A stretch of DNA of 64,000 bases from NCBI GenBank assembly GCA_030248065.1, contig JASAMV010006129.1, forward strand, positions 92,112 through 156,111, written 5' to 3'. Under the pieces are notes generated by a model. The model searched no databases. It was not told the DNA's origin and worked only from the letters and a program-made list of their open reading frames with translations. A program made the translations under genes and the position numbers. Of this stretch, positions 24,778 to 35,899 are shown piece by piece. This DNA comes from Rhynchonema sp. JSB1_4 (taxonomy: Eukaryota; Nematoda; Chromadorea; Monhysterida; Xyalidae). The number at the start of each line of letters is the position of its first letter. The first letter of the stretch is position 1.

Positions 24778-26336
24778 ATGACCAGTTTTGATCGTTCAAC
24801 GATAATGTTTGCGCTGTTGCTATTCTGTGTCTGCTCGCTCAGTGACGTCCCGCCCGGTTCAGATTTCGGCACGCTTTTCAAAATGTGTTGTTTTCATTTG
24901 GTTTTTAGAAATAGCTTTTACAATTCTGTTCGTTTCCAGAAACGAAGAAGGAAGAGTGCAAATATCCATACCATCTCAACGTGACGACGTCGTATTACGC
25001 AATGGCGCTGGCCAACTACGGTACCGATGATCCGGTTAGATCGCTTTTCTGAAATCATGAAAATTGCAAATTTTAAATTAGTATTTTGTGTGTTTGCGTT
25101 AAAGCACTCATTTATTTACTTATTCGGCAGGTCTACGTTCAGCTTCTGCACGGTGAAGGGCTTGATTCACTGATTCCCGGTCGCGTGCACAAACTCACCA
25201 AAGATCTAATGAACGAAGAGGATAACTTTGACAACGGTTTAGTAGTCGGCATGGTTTGGCAGTTTAGCAGATGGTTCACCATTTTTTTTAATTTCAATAA
25301 CGCACTTTTGTTTGTGGTCCCTTTCAGGAGAAACAGATGATTTCTACATTTGTGAGCCGGATGACCTGAACTTGTCGGAACAATCGAGAATACGAAGACT
25401 GAAACTTGGACTTGGCAACATGCCATCCTCGGACGGTGAGCCATTGTTAAATCACAATCAATCAATCAATTGCTCAAGCTGTCAGTCAGTAATCTGTCAA
25501 ACACTCAATCCATCACGAATCAAACAATCAACCCCGGGAATAAATCCAACGTATCTGCTCAATTCAAGATTGGTCGGTGGACGGGATCGTAGTGGAGCCG
25601 ATGAAAGCACCACAGGATGGAAATCTGCCAAATGAGAGACATCACGTCAAGTACGAAGCAAGATTCAAAATCGACAAGTTTGTGGCAAAATGCATAATAT
25701 GCGAGATCGTATGTTATTTCATTTCAAACAAATTGATTGCCGGAATTTCCAGATGGCTCAAAGAGGGTTCGTACGGCGAAGGTCCGGGATGGGACGATAC
25801 AAAGGCTCTGATAGAAGACGTCACTTGCATATTTCTTGAATGGACACCCTGGTGTAAGTACTTTTCTTTGATTATTGAACTAAGCCGCCGGTATAACTTC
25901 TACTGTAGATATCAATGTGGTCCGATCTTCTCTTGGTCGAAGTGATTTTCTCCAGGACGGAGTTTTTGTTTATACTTTACGCAGTGTTTTGGTTTTAGGT
26001 TCTTCAGCTATCGCGTAACACTCTTGACAGTGTTCGAAAAATAGAGTGCCGTCTCAGATATCGTCAATGCTAAAAAACTTTTCATAGCAAAGTGATGAAT
26101 CAAAAAAGGCCAATCTCCGCTCAGATTGCGACTGCATCAGTGTGCGTCTGCCATACACGCTCGGTCGCTCACGGCTGCTCGAGCACAGCAACGAGTCGGG
26201 TGGTTGTGGGGAAGACATTATTGACTACGGTGGGAAGCAGTACGCAGTGGAACGCAAAAAATGGGATGCAGTCAAGTGCGACGCCGATGGGTGTGTAGAC
26301 GTGCCTGGGGATACCCCGAAGGATTGGGAAGATTGA
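24778..26336 (+). CDS. Secreted Cys-containing protein, family not recognised
   Basis: Exon 1 (24778-24856) encodes a signal peptide, MTSFDRSTIMFALLLFCVCS. Further exons in phase are 24940-25034 (ECKYPYHLNVTTSYYAMALA), 25131-25236 (VYVQLLHGEGLDSLIPGRVH), 25328-25435 (ETDDFYICEPDDLNLSEQSR) and 25569-25708 (DWSVDGIVVEPMKAPQDGN). After these come a block at 25753-25855 (WLKEGSYGEGPGWDDTKALI) and a last exon near 26090-26336 with CDC, CGEDIIDYGG, KCDADGC and stop. Several Cys, an N-glycosylation site (NVT) and no membrane segment suggest an extracellular protein. The phase at 25708/25753 does not fit by eye, so one border there is wrong or another exon exists. No family recognised. Confidence 0.6.
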
Positions 26337-26826
26337 TGGGGCGGTGTGGTACTTTTTTTGTGAGGAAGTTGTTTGTTTATTCTGCGCCGTTTTTTTGTTT
26401 TTAGTTTTTCACACTGCCCGGTAACGCCTTCTGTTCTGTGATTGGGGGGGGTCTGATTTTGCCTGGGTTCGGGCGTTGTTTTAGGTAGCATCGTAAGAAG
26501 GACTGATAGAAATTAGTGGCAAATTGTGAAACATCCAAAACATCCATGCAAAAGTGGTGGAAAAACCAAAAGACCAGACCCGATCACCAATTTTGGTAGC
26601 GGTCATTTATTGTGCAACTGAATACGTTACCTGCTTGTCTATACGTACCGTTCATTGAATAGCATAAAACTGTCAAAAGTAGGTCGGCGCCGTTACTCAC
26701 GTTGTTATCTTGTTAACGGCCGACTTTATCTTTTTAATGAAGGCAACATTTATTTGTTTTAATTGCTCATTTTCTCACTTTCGACATTTCGCGTAGTGAA
26801 ACCGCTTTTCCCTCCAACTTTACACA

Positions 26827-27632
26827 ATGAGCTTCATGGCCCTTGTCAAGGATTTCGCCCAATCGTGTTTCATTTCGCTGCTGATGAATGAACTGATGGA
26901 CTATTGTTACGTGGAAGAATCGCACGACCTTGGTCAGGCGTTTGATATTGGGAAATATTTAATTGTTGGTTATTGATAATTTATTGAAATGTAACATTCC
27001 TCTAGAAATTTTCATCAGACCGGGCTGCAGGTTTAGGACTGCGGTCGGTAGGCTCTAGGTCGACGAAGTCTTGCAAACGATAGATCTCCAACTGCGTAAA
27101 AACGTTCATCCAGGCAGTTGGTATCACTAAATCTACGCTAGATACAGAAATCGACACATAAATAACGTGTCATCAACAACATTGCAAAATAGAAAATATC
27201 CGACAGGCCAAGACCGAATCGGGTCATCAAGATTCAATCGGCCGAGTTTTCCATCATCACTGACAATTCATTTCAGACCAACACCGTCGCCGCTGTGTGC
27301 TCCTGTTTCCACTACCGATGGCCTGGCGCTACAAATTTGGCACATTGCCAACCCAGCACACCGGCAAACCGCTCAACAGTCACTTCTATCATTTGTACGC
27401 GTGCGTGGCCTTTATAGCGATGGTCGATTTCGGTATCGGATGTTTCGTTGTGCATGTGGAACGAACGGTTATGGACGTGGTGCAACGGGTCATTGACGAA
27501 ATCGGGGAGCGAGAGGCGAATGGGGAGCAAGAAGAGGTGCAAGAGGAAGTAGATGAAGAAGAAGAAGAAATAGAAGATAGCGATAACGAGACGAATAACA
27601 CCGAGTTGATCATAATACACTCACCAACGTGA
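26827..27632 (+). CDS. Small one-pass membrane protein with acidic tail
   Basis: A frame from ATG 27318 (MAWRYKFGTLPTQHTGKP) holds one hydrophobic segment (YACVAFIAMVDFGIGCFVV), a short amphipathic helix and a tail of almost only Glu/Asp/Asn (EEVDEEEEEIEDSDNE), ending at 27632. A short coding block at 26827 (MSFMALVKDFAQSCFISLLM) may be its first exon, but the junction is unresolved. A type III or tail-out single-pass protein is likely. It resembles in layout, not in sequence, the genes at 27922 and 35900. Confidence 0.45.
27003..27134 (-). CDS. C-terminal exon of an unrecognised minus-strand gene
   Basis: On the minus strand a frame reads VDLVIPTAWMNVFTQLEIYR, LQDFVDLEPTDRSPKPAARS and DENF before TAG. 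The likely acceptor is gtatctag. Composition is clearly protein-like. The upstream part of the gene would overlap the opposite-strand small gene and could not be traced. Confidence 0.4.
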
Positions 27633-27921
27633 TTTTATGATTGTGTGCAGTTTCTCGATTGTAAATTTTGTGTTCCACGTGATACCTTGATTGAAATACA
27701 GCTATACCTACGCTCTTTCCGTTTTGTGTCGTTTCCTTCATTCAGGTCAAAATTTTGAAACATGGGTTTGATATGAATCAAAATATACAGGGCGTACAGA
27801 AAACTAACGTATATACATTAACGTATGCGTATATAACGCATCACAGTTCTTTTTCCAAGCTTATTGCTTTCTATGATGAATTCTCTGCCCAAATTCAACT
27901 CGTAGGCGTTTTCGCGCCATC

Positions 27922-29282
27922 ATGAGCGGCCCGGTATCCCTTCCAACCGAACTGCACCAACTGATCATCTACTGTTCTCCGTACTGGCTGATTACGCTCA
28001 CGTTACTGCTATTCGCCGGCTGCTGCAGCAAGAAACGTTCATCAAGAACCTCAGTGGTATGGCCATTATTTTGAACATTAATATTTCGCACTGTTTCAAC
28101 TTGTTTTTACTCAAACTTCTTTTGGCGTTTTCAATATGATGAAGACAATAACTACATATCACAGGCTTGTTGCGACAATGATTCATCGTCAGCCGATGTA
28201 AAACTCGCGTCCATGCAGGTCAATCGATGAAATTTTTCTGAATTTTTTTGTGCCAATTTCAAACTATAAAAGCGTCTTCCAGGAAATCCCAAAACACATA
28301 GCTGCCGGACAGGAATTGCCGCCTCAATATTATGAAATGAAACCACCAGAAACGCAACAACGATCAAACACACAAACAACACCCAATCACCTGACTGACA
28401 TACTGAAACAAGAACCGATACCGATCACGGGAAATGAACTACTGGACGATACACCTACGCAGGCTAGTGCATGCTGGTGTGGTGGTGGGCACAACGTAAA
28501 GCATGTGTACATGCCGGTGTTGCCGGAGTTTTCCGGTCCGATCACAACAACACCCCATAGAGCTTCGCCGGGGGAGCCCCGTGGGAGCTCTGAGCAGGGT
28601 TTGGTTTTTGTTGCCAAAATTATATGCTGTATACGAGTAAAAGAACGAAGAAAACAAGGCAATTTACTGCTCATGGCTTTTTGCCTAATGATTATTTAAC
28701 CAACGCAGCCGGAAATGAAGACCGCAATTGACGCCTCACCCATGACGAGTCAATCAAAATCCCAACGACCCGGTCCGAACCCGAACAATCAAAGCTTCAC
28801 GACCACCGACAAATCCATCCAAGAAAACCAATCTCGTACAGAAAATGTGAAAATCCCGAAAACCGACACGAAACTGGCCTATTGTCTACCACCAAGACCC
28901 CCTAAAATGACGACACCGAACCTTGAAACATCACATATTGAGAAACCTTCAATCCAACCGAATTCCAATCCGCAACCTGCCATAATTGCGAAACCTACAC
29001 CAAAACTGGCCCCCAGTCCACCCGGCTCAAAGCCTGTACCAGTGCCAACCCCGACCCTTCAAACCACAGTGCCGAATCAAACCACAAGCAAACCGATACC
29101 ACCGAAAGTCGCTCCTGCTCTTGAAAGGGTTGGTATCGAAACGAAATCATAAACATGCAAGACTCTAAAAATATTCCCGATTTTAGCAGAATCCAGGGCC
29201 GATTCAACCCAACAATTCACAGGCGAACAGTGGAAATGGCCGGCAAAAAGCAGTGGTTATCCAAAGTGACTATTTCTCGTGA
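27922..29282 (+). CDS. One-pass membrane protein with long proline-rich tail
   Basis: Exon 1 (27922-28053) encodes a short luminal/extracellular N-terminus, a hydrophobic segment (YWLITLTLLLFAG) and then CCSKKRSS, a Cys-Lys stop-transfer with possible palmitoylation. Exons at 28165-28218 and from 28283 follow in phase. A long Pro/Thr/Ser/Gln-rich exon spans 28713-29128 (for example PPRPPKMTTPNLE). The last exon starts near 29188 (QNPGPIQPNNSQANSG) and ends at TGA 29280-29282. The tail is low-complexity with PxxP motifs that could bind SH3-type partners; this is inference. Exon 3's donor is unclear. No family recognised. Confidence 0.6.
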
Positions 29283-29353
29283 CAGAATATCAAATTTGAC
29301 AACTTGAACATCAAAGTCTCTGCACACGAAAGGGTGAAACGTATCATGAACTG

Positions 29354-30031
29354 ATGTATCAACAGCCAACTGATGCTGTAAAATATATAAACCACGATTT
29401 TGAAATAAAACTGTCAGCCGCACGAACATCAAAACAAGATCTATTTTTGTTGCTTAGCAATGTGCTGTTCCGGGCACAGATTTCGTTGCCACCTGCCATG
29501 GTTTGCATCTTTCACATGAAAAATCAAGACAACCAAACGAAAACGGAGCAGAGAGTGTTCGTGTGCCTTCAACATTTTTCATTTTTTTAATCGCTGCCGT
29601 GAGCGATCACACGATCACTTTGAATATTGAACAGCGGCACGGGAAGTATGGACTGCTGTGGGCGTGGGCAAGATCACGTGACTACCGTATACTTCTGATA
29701 AGAAGCAGTCGGCCATGTTGAATATTCTTGAATTCTTGTCTTCCTGGAATGCAATAAGTGGTGTCTATCTATTTTTTTGGAATTTTGTTTCTGAGAACCG
29801 GTATTAAGGGGGGATTAATTTCGGTATTCTTGGCCGTATGTGAAAGACAAACAGGCGTCTTCCTGTGACGAACTTCGACCAGTGATTGCAGCCAATGAAG
29901 AAATGTTTGCGAAAACGTACCAAAATTTGGCAGATTATGCCGTACCGTATGTGCAATCTAAAGTTGGTGACTGCTGGCCTGATTGTTGGCAATATGCAGT
30001 CCTCCCTGTTGATAGTTATATGTATGAGTGA
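29354..30031 (+). CDS. Probable exons of an unrecognised gene
   Basis: Two blocks look coding. 29354-29517 has YINHDFEIKLSAARTSKQ and LFLLLSNVLFRAQ; its pattern of F-x-L, basic spacer, L-x-L-x-N is reminiscent of MSP/VAP-type beta sandwiches, weakly. 29828-30031 reads SWPYVKDKQASSCDELRPV, then EEMFAKTYQNLADYAVPYV and GDCWPDCWQYAVLP before TGA. Joining introns could not be placed with confidence, so these may belong to one or two genes. Confidence 0.4.
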
Positions 30032-30660
30032 GATTCTTAGGGAAGGTATACAGTAAGCGTGATGTGGTCATTATTGTGTGTAGAGATCTGGTGTTCATTC
30101 TCATGACACAAATATAATCTCGCTGCATCATTGATTCCACTGTCGTCTTTGTTATCCATCGTTTTTACAATTATACAAGAACTTGCAATTTTGCTGCGGC
30201 ATAAAACATGTTTTTGACCGGAATTGACGGAAATGTTATTTAAACCATGAACTATTCAAACTTCACCAATGTCTGCCAGTGTGTACGCGCGTTGAGAGCA
30301 CAATTTCAAATCCAGTGTTTTGCCACAGCTGTGCAGTAACAGCAAAGCACGACATGCTGGTTATCGCTGAAAACGTCACGTCACGTGGTGCTCTGTTCAA
30401 CTGTGCACCTACCATATGCTCTACATAGCTGTACATACATACCATGCCCAATGCCAATGCAGTGCACTTTGGTCAGGTCTTCGTCTCTTTCAACAGCACG
30501 TACCTATCATAACACGGAACGCACTTGGTTTTGCTGTCAGCACAGTGACGCAAACGCCTGATATTATTTTCTGCCAGTGCTTCACGTTATCAATTTTTTC
30601 TCGTTTTCGCTATCTTTTAACACTACACGAACAAAATTCTTGATTTTAGGTCGAATTTTA
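30032..30660. other. Intergenic region
   Basis: No splice-bounded coding block on either strand. It probably contains the promoter region of the FAXDC2-like gene; no element I can name is visible. Confidence 0.35.
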
Positions 30661-30669
30661 GAACAAAAA

Positions 30670-33002
30670 ATGTCGACTTCAAGTTCGGTTGACGAGGAGC
30701 GGCATGGATTTTGGCGAATTCAGCCGCGAATCGCAATTGGAATTGGGATCACCATCATTTTGGAGAGACTGGGGTCGGTTTGCAATGCAACGGGAGGGGT
30801 TTGACATCTAAAGTCTGCCTTTTTGCAGGAACTCTCTTCAATCGTAAAACCCTCATCTTGGTGCTTAAAGAAATCGACAATTGCGTCTCAAAAAACTTAA
30901 GTCTTTTAAGTGTTGTCTTCAAAGGAAAACTATGCGCTGGGCAACAAAGTAACGGGTTATATTTTTTCTTCCGACCGGATGAAAATATATTCCGACCCGC
31001 CGATTACCACCTGCAGTTGACCATCCCATAACTACTTACCTAACTCGACCACAGTGACAGAGAAAGTCGTGTTATTGCGATCGTGTCACTGTATTAGGTC
31101 TTAGGTAAGCTGCACTGCATTACATTTTCGTCCAATGAAAACAACCATCGCCAAAGCGACATCATTTCAGCCTCTTCACACTCATCGGTGTCTATTTGCA
31201 ACATCTCTGGTCATTCATATTCGACTGGTGTGACGGGGACAGCGCCTGTCTTGGTCTGGGTGTGTCGACCCTAATTCCGCAAGGCCTGTTCTGGTCGTTC
31301 AACGCCCTTCTGGTACTCGTCGAAATCTATCAAGGACCGGCGTTCATTAGACAGTACAAAATACAGGACAGTCCGCCAGTTAGATCATTGCAGTTTCTTT
31401 TTGTCTTCTTCGACCTTTCTTTTAATGAACGTTAGAAGGTACGGTAACTTTAGTTCCATGTGCCCGATTTACTCTCTGCTACTCATTATTGTCAACGGAA
31501 GTGTTTGGTTCCGAGCAGTTGAGCATGAAGTATTCTTTTTTTTGCAGTTAACGAAACAACAGATCGTCAAATGTTTCCTGCTATCCGCGTTCAACATGAC
31601 CGTGATGTGGCACCTGACCAATTACGTCACCTATCGCAGCATGCTGTTCAGGGGTACGTCAGCTTTTCGGCCCCATGGGCTCCAAGCTCATGTTTTCGCT
31701 TTGGTTTGGACTACTCTCGCTCTTTATACCGCGCCCATTTATGCTCATGCTTATCATGTGGTCAAGCCAAAGAACCGTGGGCTAGCTTGTTTCAGACTGC
31801 GCCTTCACACGTGAGTTGCCCGGTCTGACCGAACTGGCTTGGAATGCACTCATCATTGTTGTGGTCGAGGAATGCGGATTCTATTATTTTCATCGGTTGG
31901 TTTCATTGCATAGATGTTCTGATGGGGTTTATGCCTGAATGGTATTTTAAAAAATTACGTATCTTTCTTCCAGAATGCTGCACCTTCCAGTGTTCTACAA
32001 GAGAATTCACAAAATTCATCACGAGTTCACTGCACCAATCGGTAAGTGCCCAGTCTCATGTTCTCAATTTATGAAATGTTCCACTAAAATTTGGGGCCAG
32101 TTGCTGAGTGAGTGTACTCAGTTTATGGTATTGTACATGAAGTTTCGTTGCGTTTTCATAGATGGTGGGGCGTCCGGTCATCGCCAGTGCGAACGCACCA
32201 GATGGCCCTGCGACCTTGAAACAGGAGGAAAAGGGACACACATGAAACATCACTAGGTGCGCCTAGATCCTGCAACAAACCACTGAATTGTGAGATATTT
32301 TTTGCTACAGGTATGGCCAGTGTGTACGCGCATCCGATTGAGCACCTGCTATCCAACGTCATACCGGTGATGTTGGGTCCGGTGCTTGCCGGCTCACACG
32401 TGTCGGTGTTGGTGTTGTGGTACGCGATCGCACTCGTCCAGACCACCATCTCGCATTGTGGATACCACTTTCCGTTTATGCCCTCCAGCGAACAGCACGA
32501 TTACCATCACTTGATGTGAGTTATCTTGCCGACCAGAGTCATTCGCATGACCGCTGCGGGTTGGCCGAAACATCCTGAGCACTGGGACGCCCCTCGTTAG
32601 AGGATATGTCTTGATGCCGCAAAGCCAAGGGGAATGCGCAAAGTTTTGCATGTCCATTTTTTTGTTCTCACTGTGACTGGGATAAAAAAAGCCACAAGCT
32701 TTGTCGATCGCTTTGCCCGCAATCACCCTGTTTGAAAACACCGCTTGTTGAGATTGAGGGCTGCTCTGTGCATATTCAGATTATATAAAATCGATTTCCA
32801 GAGACAAAACATAAAAACTACCAACTATATCTTCCACATATCATCAAGGTTCAACCAAAACTTTGGCGTGATGGGCTGGTTGGACTCCCTGCATGGCACA
32901 AATGGTCAGTTCGTGAAAACCGTGCAGTACAAACGACATCGTACATTCTGGTCGTTGACACCGATCAAACAAACAGTGCCGGATTCCGATAAACAAATGT
33001 GA
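30670..33002 (+). CDS. Fatty-acid hydroxylase / sterol desaturase family protein, FAXDC2-like
   Basis: Exons 31171-31378, 31548-31653, 31796-31895, 31974-32041, 32311-32515 and 32849-33002 join in phase with GT-AG borders. They carry the family His boxes in order: YYFHR, HKIHHE with FTAPIG, HCGYHFPF and HDYHH, then FNQNFGVMGWLDSLHGT. These are the iron-binding motifs of integral-membrane di-iron hydroxylases. The order and spacing, including YAHPIEHLLSN, match vertebrate FAXDC2 (formerly C5orf4). Hydrophobic stretches before the boxes give ER membrane anchoring. The N-terminus (from ATG 30670 or 30704) is not resolved; the length from 31171 (~280 aa) is close to full for this family. Likely oxidises a sterol or fatty acyl substrate in the ER. 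Confidence 0.85.
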
Positions 33003-33480
33003 CATGTGACCGGATATTTATTGGTTAAACATCGATTGATGCTCGATGGATTTGATTTGAATTTGCGTGTTTTTTTAGTCTTTGGGTGCTAAACGCTAAT
33101 CATACTAATTTTAGCGGTGTTTATGGCAAAATCAGATTTTCACAACAAACCTGCACATAATGAATAAAAAAAGGCTTCTGTGAACTTGTAGTTCCAAAAT
33201 AAAATAGTGACCCAATTTTTATAGCTTATATATACAATAACTATGTAGTTATAAATAGTCGAAGTCCGGTTAGGTGACATGCAAAAACACACAAAAAAAA
33301 TGGCGATTGATCACATCATCAACGAAACCGAACGATGATAACATGCACGCCCCCGCCAGCCACTTTTGTTTATGATCTGTGACACAACATCCGGACTTTT
33401 GTGATGTGCAAGACGCCTTACCTTTTAGGTATGATTTTTCTTCTCACAATTTGACAAACCGCGTCTCCTCGCTTCGGTTA
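33003..33480. other. Intergenic region with AATAAA-type sequence
   Basis: AT-rich gap between the FAXDC2-like gene and the DUSP gene. AATAAAAAAAGG near 33162 and AAAATAAAATAG near 33199 could act as polyadenylation signals. Nothing else seen. Confidence 0.35.
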
Positions 33481-33558
33481 TCGTGGCAAAAACAAAGGTA
33501 TTACCGACCTCCACTTTTGTGGAAATAGTTTGCCACACAGTTAATCTTTTTGGTGAAA

Positions 33559-34912
33559 ATGCCGTGCGGTGTAAATTCGGTTCAAGAGCATTTGTTGCTC
33601 GCTGGATATTCGGACATGAAAGATCTGAATCTGAGAGCGCTAGGCGTCACGTTGTTGATCGACGCGTCAAACATTCCCCAGGACATATTTCGAGTGGAAG
33701 AAAGGAGTCGCTGACAAGAAGTGAGTGCCACCAGCACCAAGGGCTTTCGCATGATAACTATGTTTTAATTGATAGGAAGATTGGGTACCAGAGCTAAAAA
33801 TACAGAGATGCTGTTGACTGTGTTTGTCAGAATCAGAAGTAATCTTCAATTATGGTGAGACAACTGTAATCCAGTTCAGAAGCAATAAATACATAGGTTC
33901 TCATTTGCAAAATTTTTATTTTTTTTGCACAAATCCACAGATATTTGCAGAGGAGCGCGATCAAATCACGACATTGTTCGTCAAAGTCGATGACGTCACA
34001 CACGCATCGCTGATCGTGTATAGTCCAGCCACGTGCTCATGAGACGACTCTTTTTAAAGCTGGCTTGGCCAGATTCAAAAATGCGCCGGTTACACGGGTT
34101 TTGGCAAACAAAAGAAAGAGATTGGGCCGAGAGACATGATGACAAGTTCCAGCTGGCTGACCACAATTTGTTGCGTGCTTACGCGAACAGCAACATCGTT
34201 CAACACACAAATGTTTTGGGAGTCAAAAGGGAATTTACGCACCGAGGTGGAGAGCATGTTTTTAAAAAATACATGCATTTCTCTTTCTTTCATTTCCGAA
34301 ATACGTGGAACCGGAACATTATTGGATCCGTTCAAGTCAACTTCAAAATAAGTCGTCTCATGAGTTCGTGGCTGGACTATACTTCGATATCGTGATGGAT
34401 CGAATTGAGCAGGAACGATTGAATGGCGGCAAGACAATGGTGTTCTGTGCGATGGGCATATCGCGGTTAGTACACGATTACACGATTGAGACTTTCAATT
34501 TTCGGTACCTTGTGACCTGCATGCAGTTTTCTGTTTCCAGGCTATTTGTTGCCAGTATTTGCTGATGGCACTTCTTCTGGTTCGAAGTTTGTTTTGGAAT
34601 AACCATGTTACTTTGGTCAAATATGCAGGCAAACAACCGGACCTTAAACCTGTTTGCCGGTCATTGACTTTCCTGTTACGTTTCAGATCCAGCACCTTGT
34701 GTATCGCCTACCTGATGAAACATCAGCAAATGTCCCTTCGCGACGCGTATGTCAGCTGTAAAACTGCCCGACCCCAAATCTGTCCGAACAATGGCTCTTG
34801 GCGCCAGCTGATCAAATATGAAAAGAAAGTTCGAGGTCAAAACTCGCTGAAAATGCCTATGGGTCCGGAGGATGTGCGTGATTGGTATTCTGATGGATGT
34901 TGGGAGTGGTAA
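33559..34912 (+). CDS. Atypical dual-specificity phosphatase (DUSP14/18/21-like), exon interrupted by a TIR element
   Basis: Exon 1 from ATG 33559 reads VQEHLLLAGYSDMKDLNLRA and LGVTLLIDASNIP, the usual DUSP start. Exon 2 (~33941-34465) gives ITTLFVKVDDVTHASLIVY, is cut by a 359-bp element (34021-34379), then resumes FDIVMDRIEQERLNGGKT and VFCAMGISR. Exon 3 (34687-34912) continues SSTLCIAYLMKHQQMSLRDA, then CKTARPQICPNNGSWRQLI and stop. The C-x5-R catalytic loop is intact (CAMGISR), but the usual His before Cys is Phe. Removing the element and one TA joins V-Y to F-D-I-V in frame at the conserved YFD position. Unless the element is removed, translation stops nine codons after ASL. Confidence 0.8.
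34021..34379. mobile_element. 359-bp TA-flanked TIR element inside the DUSP exon (copy 1)
   Basis: It starts TAGTCCAGCCACGTGCTCAT and ends with the inverse (GTCGTCTCATGAGTTCGTGG, then CTGGACTA). TA stands on each side (34019-34020, 34380-34381). A second copy of identical length lies at 40519-40877, and its empty site is at 47548-47549. TA targeting suggests the Tc1/mariner superfamily. Both strands are open over most of its length (see findings). Confidence 0.85.
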
Positions 34913-35170
34913 TATCCGTTATATGTATTTAAAGAACAGAGATTATCGACTAGTGCCGAAACTTGTTACATGTAATGCAGATTTTTTCTACAAAAAGCAT
35001 GCCCAATGCCCAATTCATGCATGCATATGTTTCGGAAAATTGGTCGATTGGCAGCAGCCCAGCTTTTTAATTGATGTCTAAACTGTGGATTGGTTTGAAT
35101 AAAACACGTGGCATTTGTTTTTTATTGCATTTGTTTCGTCTGGCACTTCCTTCTTGGAATGAATATGGTT

Positions 35171-35400
35171 TAGGGTGGAATTTTCGAAACGGTGTAAAGG
35201 TCAGTTGGGCGCAAAGGTCGGATAAAGTTCGGTCGAAAGCTCGGTCGGCGTAGCTCGGTGTAAACGTGAAACATTGCCTGTTATTAACGTGAAATGTTTC
35301 AAGTTTACACCGAGGTCTATCACACTGAGCTGTCGACCGAGCTTTCCACCGACCTTTACACCCAACTGACCTTTACACCGTTTCGAAAATATCACCCTTA
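35171..35400. mobile_element. Palindromic MITE, GGTGTAAAGGTCAGTTGGG family
   Basis: Nearly perfect fold-back: left arm TTCGAAACGGTGTAAAGGTC is mirrored near 35380. Interior arms carry GAAAGCTCGGTCG and CGGTGTAAACGTGAAACATT in both orientations. A related copy, interrupted by another element, spans 58818-60090. Confidence 0.75.
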
Positions 35401-35495
35401 GTCGTTCTACAGTATCTTGCACTGCAATATGCCAACTTATACAGCATGCTGAAGCTCGATCGCAGTGCGATCCCAGTAATTTGAAATGGAAATCT

Positions 35496-35800
35496 ACATA
35501 AAAAGGCAGTCTACGGGAGGTTGTCACTCAGCCTCCGAATACCGTAACCCACCGCAAGCGAGATCGTTGCGAGACCCATGCTGATCGCTGCTTATCGACA
35601 CGTGTATTAGCGGCAGCAAGCTGGAAATTGTTATCGTGCGCGTCGATCACCAAAACGTCGAAATGTTGGTTGGTGTTGGCGCTAACACGCAAAACATAGA
35701 TAAAAAACAAAATGGTCTCGACACGATCCTTGCAGATCAAAATTACGGTGGGTGACGGTATTCGGGGGCTGAGTGACAACCTCCCGTAGACTGCCTTTAT
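35496..35800. mobile_element. MITE with ~45-bp TIRs (GGCAGTCTACGGGAGGTTGT)
   Basis: The left arm GGCAGTCTACGGGAGGTTGT is repeated in inverse at 35757-35795 with one or two mismatches. CATAAA-like sequence flanks both ends. About 300 bp, no coding capacity. Confidence 0.7.
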
Positions 35801-35899
35801 GCCCAAAAACAATCGCTTGCAGCAACTTTTTTGCGGTTTAATTACTGTGCTTTTGCAACGATCGGGTTTCACTGATTCAACAATCCCATCATCCTCACC

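Larger units (their letters stand above)
34920..35890. other. Intergenic region holding two MITEs
   Basis: After the DUSP stop and before the next start at 35900. The two fold-back elements at 35171-35400 and 35496-35800 take up over half of it. A 128-codon minus-strand frame there is largely formed by the second element and is not called. Confidence 0.4.

Noticed and set aside
34021..34379. The element as an ordinary spliceosomal intron
   Set aside because: The exact frame-restoring borders are TA...TA with TAGTCC and GGACTA ends, not GT-AG; the same holds for the CAGGG...CCCTG elements.
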